Assembly (NCBI GenBank): GCA_018222605.1
Contig: JAAEZZ010000008.1
Span: forward strand, 62,001-126,000
Direction of reading: 5' to 3'
Length of the DNA stretch: 64,000 nt
Source of the DNA: Alphaproteobacteria bacterium
GTDB lineage: Bacteria; Pseudomonadota; Alphaproteobacteria; Caulobacterales; Hyphomonadaceae
Positions 59,900-64,000 of this stretch are shown here, piece after piece. A program made the translations under genes and the position numbers. Position 1 is the first letter of the stretch. Each line of letters begins with the position of its first letter. Under the pieces are notes generated by a model. The model was not told where the DNA came from and did no database searches. It saw only the letters and a list, made by a program, of their open reading frames with translations.

Positions 59900-62462
59900 T
59901 CAGGGCTTTACCCCTCAGGACACCCCGGTAGATCTAACGAATTGTGATCGCGAGCCCATTCACATTCCCGGGCGTATTCAGTCTTTCGGAGCTTTGATTT
60001 CCGTTTCGGCAGACTGGATGGTTAATCATGTTTCCCTGAATATCTCTGCCTTCATCAAGGCGGAACCGCAGGACATGATCGGCACGCCGCTCAGAAAGTA
60101 TGTGGATGAGGATGCCATCAAGCTGATCCGGTCGCGCTTGCCGTTGCTGGCCGGGGTGGATGCCGTAGAGCGCCTGTTCGGTGTGACCCTGAATGAGAGT
60201 GGCGAAACCTTTGACATTGCAGTGCATATGTCCGGTCGCTCCATCATCATCGAGATAGAGCGCCATGTTCAGGGCAAGCGCGCCGACTACACGTCCTATG
60301 TCCGCCCGATGATTGAACGGATCGGCAAGGCTGAAACATCAGAGGAGCTGTGCGAGGATGCCGCGAGGCAATTGCGCCATCTGATCGGCTTTGACCGTGT
60401 GATGGTCTATCAGTTTGCTGAGGATGATTCCGGCAAGGTGATTGCCGAATCCCGGCGCGCGGGGATGGACAGTTTCAAGGGGCTTCATTACCCGGCTTCG
60501 GACATCCCGAAACAGGCCCGCAAGCTTTATACGCGCAACCTTCTGCGCATTATTGCCGATGTGTCCGACGACGGAATAGAGATCATCCCGACGCTTAGCC
60601 CGGAAGGGGAGCCGTTGGACCTGTCGCTCAGCACCACGCGCGCCGTCTCTCCCATCCATCTGGAGTACCTCAAGAATATGGGCATCGAGGCATCGCTCTC
60701 GATCTCCATTATGCGCCGCGGCAAGTTGTGGGGATTGTTTGCCTGCCATCATGAGGAGCCGAAGACGGTTTCCTATGATGTACGGTCGGCCGCAGAGCTT
60801 TTCGCTCAACTGTTTGCCTTTGTGCTGGAGCAGAAACATAATGATGAGGCCCGGCTGGAGGCGGCTGGCGCGCAATTGCTTCATGACCGTCTGATGTCCC
60901 AGCTGGCGGAGCACTCTTCGATCATCGAGAATTTCCGCCTGATCGTTGAGGCGATTCAGCATGTCATCGATTATGACGGGGCTATCGGCTGGGTGGAAGG
61001 AGAGTTCCAGTCTCTTGGCCATACGCCGACCCAGGAAGAGTTCATGGGGCTCGTGAAGTTCCTGAATACGACTGCGGCCAGCCGGATCTACAGCACAAAT
61101 AATGTGGTGAGCGTATATCCGCCTGCGGAGGAATTTGCTGATCGGGCCGCCGGAATGCTGGTTTTGCCTGTTTCGCGCACGCCGCGAGACTATGTTGTCC
61201 TCTTCCGGCGCGAAATGGTGAACTCCGTCACATGGGCGGGTAATCCTCAAAAGGCCGTCACTTATGGTCCAAATGGCGCGCGCCTGACTCCGCGCAAGAG
61301 CTTTGAGGCCTGGAAGGAAGTTGTACGCAATACCAGCGTGCCATGGACCGAGGCAGAGGTACGCGCTGCGAACTCTCTTCGCCTTACCCTGCTTGAGGTC
61401 ATTTTGCGGATGGCTGATGCCGCCGTCAATGAGCGCAAGAAGGCGCAGGAGCGTCAGGAGCTGTTGATTGCAGAGCTCAATCACCGTGTCCGGAATATTC
61501 TCAATCTCATCAAGGGGCTTGTGAACCAGAGTCAGGCGGAAGCGCGCAGCGTTTCGGAATTTACCCAGGTGATCGGAGGGCGCATACACGCCCTTGCGCG
61601 CGCGCACGACCAGATCACGGAGAAGAAGTGGGAGCCGACATCGGTTCGGGAGCTGATCGAGACAGAAGCCGAGGCCTATTTCGGTTTGAAAGCCTCCCGC
61701 GTGCGACTTGAGGGTGATGATGCCCTCGTTTCCCCGCAAGCTTTCACCACGCTTTCCCTCGTAATCCATGAATTGATGACGAATTCTGCCAAATATGGCG
61801 CTCTTTGCGACACAAGAGGCAGTGTACGAATCGGTATCAGCCTGCAGCCGGATGGCAGCCTCGTCATCGACTGGAAGGAGATAGGGGGGGCACCAATTAC
61901 GTCCCAGCCCACGCGGACCGGCTTCGGCACCACGATTGTTGAACGCTCGATTCCGTATGAGCTGGGCGGCAAGGCCAATCTGCGCTTCGAGGTGTCAGGT
62001 GTGGAGGCGCAGTTCGTCATTCCAGAGGACTATGTGACGCGGCCTGATGGCACGGCAATTATCCACAAGATAGCTCCGCCTCCGGAGGAGGCGTTAGGGA
62101 AAAAGGCGAGTGGCCTGTCTGGATGTGTGCTCGTACTGGAAGACAATATCATCATCGCGATGGATGCAGAGCACATGCTGAAGCAGATGGGCGCAGCTGA
62201 TGTGGCTTTGGCGGCAGATGTGTCTGAAGCACTCGCGCATATCGATAAGTCAGACATCACTTTTGCGCTTCTGGATGTGAATCTCGGCGATGAAACGAGT
62301 GAGCCCGTTGCAGAAAAGCTCAGTGAGAAGGAAATCCCTTTCGTCTTTGCAACCGGCTATGGAGATGCGATCAGCATGCTGGATCGCTTCCCCAATGCGC
62401 CCGTGGTGAAAAAGCCCTACAGCAATGCTTCCGTAGAACGCGCCATTGCCAAGGTCATGTAA
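59883..62462 (+). CDS. bphP: Bacteriophytochrome histidine kinase with C-terminal receiver
   Basis: An 859-residue red/far-red photoreceptor. Biliverdin would attach at C21 (TNCDREPIHIPG). PAS (about 18-120), GAF (about 140-310) with PASDIP at 204-209 including D207, and PHY (about 320-510) follow. The kinase is of the HWE/HisKA_2 type with H534 in ELNHRVRN. A receiver domain (about 740-859) has D798 in LLDVNLGDE. The start is TTG after GGGGG. No separate response regulator is adjacent, so signalling may pass through the fused receiver or a distant partner. Confidence 0.95.
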   Translation: MVNQNSQGFTPQDTPVDLTNCDREPIHIPGRIQSFGALISVSADWMVNHVSLNISAFIKAEPQDMIGTPLRKYVDEDAIKLIRSRLPLLAGVDAVERLFGVTLNESGETFDIAVHMSGRSIIIEIERHVQGKRADYTSYVRPMIERIGKAETSEELCEDAARQLRHLIGFDRVMVYQFAEDDSGKVIAESRRAGMDSFKGLHYPASDIPKQARKLYTRNLLRIIADVSDDGIEIIPTLSPEGEPLDLSLSTTRAVSPIHLEYLKNMGIEASLSISIMRRGKLWGLFACHHEEPKTVSYDVRSAAELFAQLFAFVLEQKHNDEARLEAAGAQLLHDRLMSQLAEHSSIIENFRLIVEAIQHVIDYDGAIGWVEGEFQSLGHTPTQEEFMGLVKFLNTTAASRIYSTNNVVSVYPPAEEFADRAAGMLVLPVSRTPRDYVVLFRREMVNSVTWAGNPQKAVTYGPNGARLTPRKSFEAWKEVVRNTSVPWTEAEVRAANSLRLTLLEVILRMADAAVNERKKAQERQELLIAELNHRVRNILNLIKGLVNQSQAEARSVSEFTQVIGGRIHALARAHDQITEKKWEPTSVRELIETEAEAYFGLKASRVRLEGDDALVSPQAFTTLSLVIHELMTNSAKYGALCDTRGSVRIGISLQPDGSLVIDWKEIGGAPITSQPTRTGFGTTIVERSIPYELGGKANLRFEVSGVEAQFVIPEDYVTRPDGTAIIHKIAPPPEEALGKKASGLSGCVLVLEDNIIIAMDAEHMLKQMGAADVALAADVSEALAHIDKSDITFALLDVNLGDETSEPVAEKLSEKEIPFVFATGYGDAISMLDRFPNAPVVKKPYSNASVERAIAKVM

Positions 62463-62497
62463 GGGGCAGCTCTGCCGCCCCTTACGCGGTTTTTCGG
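62459..62497 (+). terminator. Intrinsic terminator after bphP
   Basis: A perfect 9-bp stem, GTAAGGGGC (62459-62467) with GCCCCTTAC (62477-62485), includes the bphP stop codon and runs into T-rich sequence. It also falls just past the end of the convergent DUF6607 gene. Confidence 0.85.
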
Positions 62498-62501
62498 TTT
62501 T

Positions 62502-63560
62502 TTACTCGGCGGCTTTGGCCTGGCTTTCGGTTGTCGGGCGTAGCCGCGAGTCCAGCGTGCCGACGTCGGATGTAACAAAGGACCTGATCACCGCGCGGGC
62601 TTCGGTCGACGCCTCTGCCAGAGGTTTCTCCCCGTCCGCTACGTTTTCCGCCAGCTCCAGCAGGGGAATGTAGAGATCTTCCGTCTCTCCCTTGATCGTG
62701 ATGGCAAAGCGCTGGTTTTCGTTCTCGATACGGGTCCACTCATCCCGTACGGCGGCCCAGAACTCTTCCGTGGACGCCCAGTAGTCTGTCGCGATGGACG
62801 CGTCAAAATCGCTATTGTGACGATAGGTGTTGACCCCCACTTCGCGCACCAGGACATGCGGCTCGCCTGCCAGAACCAGCTTGCTGTTATCCTGCTCATG
62901 CACCCAGCCCCAGGGCGTAATGGCATGGCGATTGATCGCGTCGACGGCATTATAGTCATCACGCGTAGTCATGTCGCGGCGTGGCAGGGGACGCCATTCG
63001 CGCGGCGGGGTCCATTCCGCGATACCGTCTTCATACTCCCATGCTCCGACCGCGCCATAACGCGGCGCATCATCCACCTGATAGACGGTCTGGGACCATT
63101 TGCCCGCCCGCTCGGCTTCGGGCACCTCGCGCCACTCCCAGGCATTTCCGCCAATAAAGACCAGCACGCGCTGGGGTTCATATTGCCAGTCCTGCCGCCA
63201 ATGCTTGATAGCCAGCTTTTCGTCTCCGCCCACGACAAGAATATGCTGTAGGCTGATGAAGTCGCCGCGATCCTCAATCACGCGTATCACTTCATACCCG
63301 CCGGAAATCTTCTCCGGTTTCAGCTCATAATTTTCAGCAAAAGGCACGGTTTCGATGAAGTCGAACTTCACCTTGTAGTCGCCTGCCATTGCCAGAATCG
63401 ATTCGCGGTCCTGCCGGAACGTTGCCTCCGTTGTGTCTGCCCGTGATACCGCAGCGCTCTTTGCTGCGCTCTGAGTAACCTGTTGTGCCGGCGCGCTCGC
63501 GCAGCCAGCGCCTAGTGCCAGCGTCAGTACACCCAGTGATATCCCCATATATCTCATCAT
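62502..63560 (-). CDS. DUF6607 family lipoprotein
   Basis: A 352-residue lipoprotein (AGC lipobox near residue 20). The DUF6607 domain is recognised from YELKPEKISGGYEVIRVIEDRG, LQHILVV, IKHWRQDWQYEP and WTQTVYQVDDAPRY-like blocks (residues about 60-300). Family function is unknown, but the genes commonly neighbour TonB-dependent receptors, as here. Fur-like sites lie 57 bases upstream. The start used is the ATG pair after a GGGGAAC stretch; a 51-codon upstream extension crosses the operator and is rejected. Confidence 0.87.
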   Translation of the reverse strand: MMRYMGISLGVLTLALGAGCASAPAQQVTQSAAKSAAVSRADTTEATFRQDRESILAMAGDYKVKFDFIETVPFAENYELKPEKISGGYEVIRVIEDRGDFISLQHILVVGGDEKLAIKHWRQDWQYEPQRVLVFIGGNAWEWREVPEAERAGKWSQTVYQVDDAPRYGAVGAWEYEDGIAEWTPPREWRPLPRRDMTTRDDYNAVDAINRHAITPWGWVHEQDNSKLVLAGEPHVLVREVGVNTYRHNSDFDASIATDYWASTEEFWAAVRDEWTRIENENQRFAITIKGETEDLYIPLLELAENVADGEKPLAEASTEARAVIRSFVTSDVGTLDSRLRPTTESQAKAAE

Positions 63561-63616
63561 TTGTCTTGTTCCCCTGTTTGGTCTGGCTGCCTGTTCGCAG
63601 CATGAAAGCCGGATAT

Positions 63617-63633
63617 CATTTATGAGAATGACT
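63617..63633. promoter_or_regulatory. Fur-like site, copy 1
   Basis: The 17 bases CATTTATGAGAATGACT form the first copy of an exact direct repeat. Within it TGAGAAT resembles one arm of a Fur 7-1-7 box. It is nearer the DUF6607 gene start. Confidence 0.6.
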
Positions 63634-63661
63634 TGCAAACTCAAATGGGCCCTGCTAGGCG

Positions 63662-63683
63662 CATTTATGAGAATGACTCTCAT
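63662..63683. promoter_or_regulatory. Fur-like site, copy 2
   Basis: The second copy of the 17-base repeat continues into ATGAGAATGACTCTCAT (63667-63683), whose outer six bases on each side are perfectly inverted. This is a good Fur-type palindrome 18 bases before the receptor ATG. Confidence 0.7.
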
Positions 63684-63700
63684 ATACAGAAAGGGGTAGC

Positions 63701-64000
63701 ATGCGAGTTTCACACAATCCAGCCAGATCGGGGAAAGCCTGGCGTATTTGTTCCACCGCCTCCGCGCTGGTTCTCGCCAGCAGTGCCGCCATGGCCTATG
63801 CCGACGAGGCCGTGCCGGATGAGGAGCGCCGGGAAGAGGCCATCACGGTCTACGGCACATCCAACCCGATTCCGGTGTTTGATTATCCAGGTCAGGTCAG
63901 CGTCATCACGCGCGAGGATATTGATTTTTATGCGCCGAGTGCGCCGTCCGACATGCTGCGGGATGTGCCCGGCGTCGAGTTTTCCGGTGGTCCGCGCCGC
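63701..64000 (+). CDS. TonB-dependent receptor, N-terminal fragment
   Basis: The first 100 codons are visible before the window ends. A signal peptide (about 1-35, ending AMAYA) is followed by a TonB-box-like EEAITVYG and the plug-domain start GQVSVITREDIDFYAPSAPSDMLRDVPGV, cited in two parts here as GQVSVITREDI and DMLRDVPGVEF. Such receptors import ferric siderophores, heme or other nutrients across the outer membrane. The Fur-like operator and the DUF6607 neighbour point to iron uptake. Confidence 0.9.
   Translation, partial: MRVSHNPARSGKAWRICSTASALVLASSAAMAYADEAVPDEERREEAITVYGTSNPIPVFDYPGQVSVITREDIDFYAPSAPSDMLRDVPGVEFSGGPRR

Noticed and set aside
60339-61769. 476-codon minus-strand frame
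   Set aside because: It is antisense to the phytochrome and has no protein features.

Overview
The window looks like chromosomal core sequence from an alphaproteobacterium, most likely a member of the Hyphomonadaceae (Hyphomonas-like). The base composition is GC-rich and genes are packed tightly with short or no gaps. Marker families agree: a GapR/DUF2312 nucleoid protein, the alphaproteobacterial cysteine-poor form of ribosomal protein bL36, the block EnvC-like / CtpA / divergent polysaccharide deacetylase / RppH, an intracellular PHB depolymerase with a cysteine nucleophile, and many lipoproteins. I see no insertion sequence, prophage, CRISPR array, rRNA operon or integrase. One tRNA gene, tRNA-Leu(CAA), is present. 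Family assignment is from recognised motifs, not from a search.

Layout. 1-5794: the tail of a beta-lactamase-fold hydrolase, ThpR, a DUF2853 protein, an AT-rich gap, a Bax-inhibitor-1 membrane protein, malate dehydrogenase, a GNAT acetyltransferase and an exported M28 peptidase. 5872-11638: a co-directional run of a HEPN-like small protein, a coiled-coil/degenerate LytM protein, CtpA, a polysaccharide deacetylase, RppH and an alpha/beta hydrolase. 11690-19419: FolE, CysS, an IscU-like scaffold, YidD, ThrS, an O-antigen-ligase-like protein and a glycosyltransferase. 19416-24280: DUF985 cupin, GloB, a methyltransferase, a PII protein, DUF983, prephenate dehydrogenase, DUF2164 and a Tat-type lipoprotein MsrB. 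24297-29097: a tight four-gene minus-strand operon that encodes a subtilase, two accessory proteins and an M23 endopeptidase, all predicted to be anchored in the envelope. 29306-39515: an MFS carrier, a lytic transglycosylase, bL36, a HAD phosphatase, a TPR protein, a frameshifted hydrolase, GapR, two SDR enzymes, a DMT exporter, DsbB and ExoD. 39605-44176: tRNA-Leu, then a zinc-uptake locus (DUF3299, ABC permease, ABC ATPase, ZrgA) facing a ZIP transporter across a candidate Zur box. 44298-59325: PHB depolymerase, iron-type alcohol dehydrogenase, OmpW, a fused ABC ATPase, MotA, a nuclease/phosphatase-fold protein, a CPA1 antiporter, a YgjP-like metallopeptidase, a large lipoprotein and a YmdB-family phosphodiesterase. 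59342-64000: a heme oxygenase/bacteriophytochrome pair, then a DUF6607 lipoprotein divergent from a TonB receptor across duplicated Fur-like sites.

How it fits together. Much of the window serves the cell envelope: peptidoglycan hydrolases and their controllers (EnvC-like, CtpA, deacetylase, MltB, M23), envelope proteases (M28, S8), glycan assembly and metal import. The best candidates for something under-described are the four-gene S8/M23 operon, whose three lipoproteins alone in the window carry Asp at +2, and the divergent zinc locus around an operator that matches the Zur consensus at most positions. A single-base lesion breaks one alpha/beta hydrolase just before its catalytic histidine.
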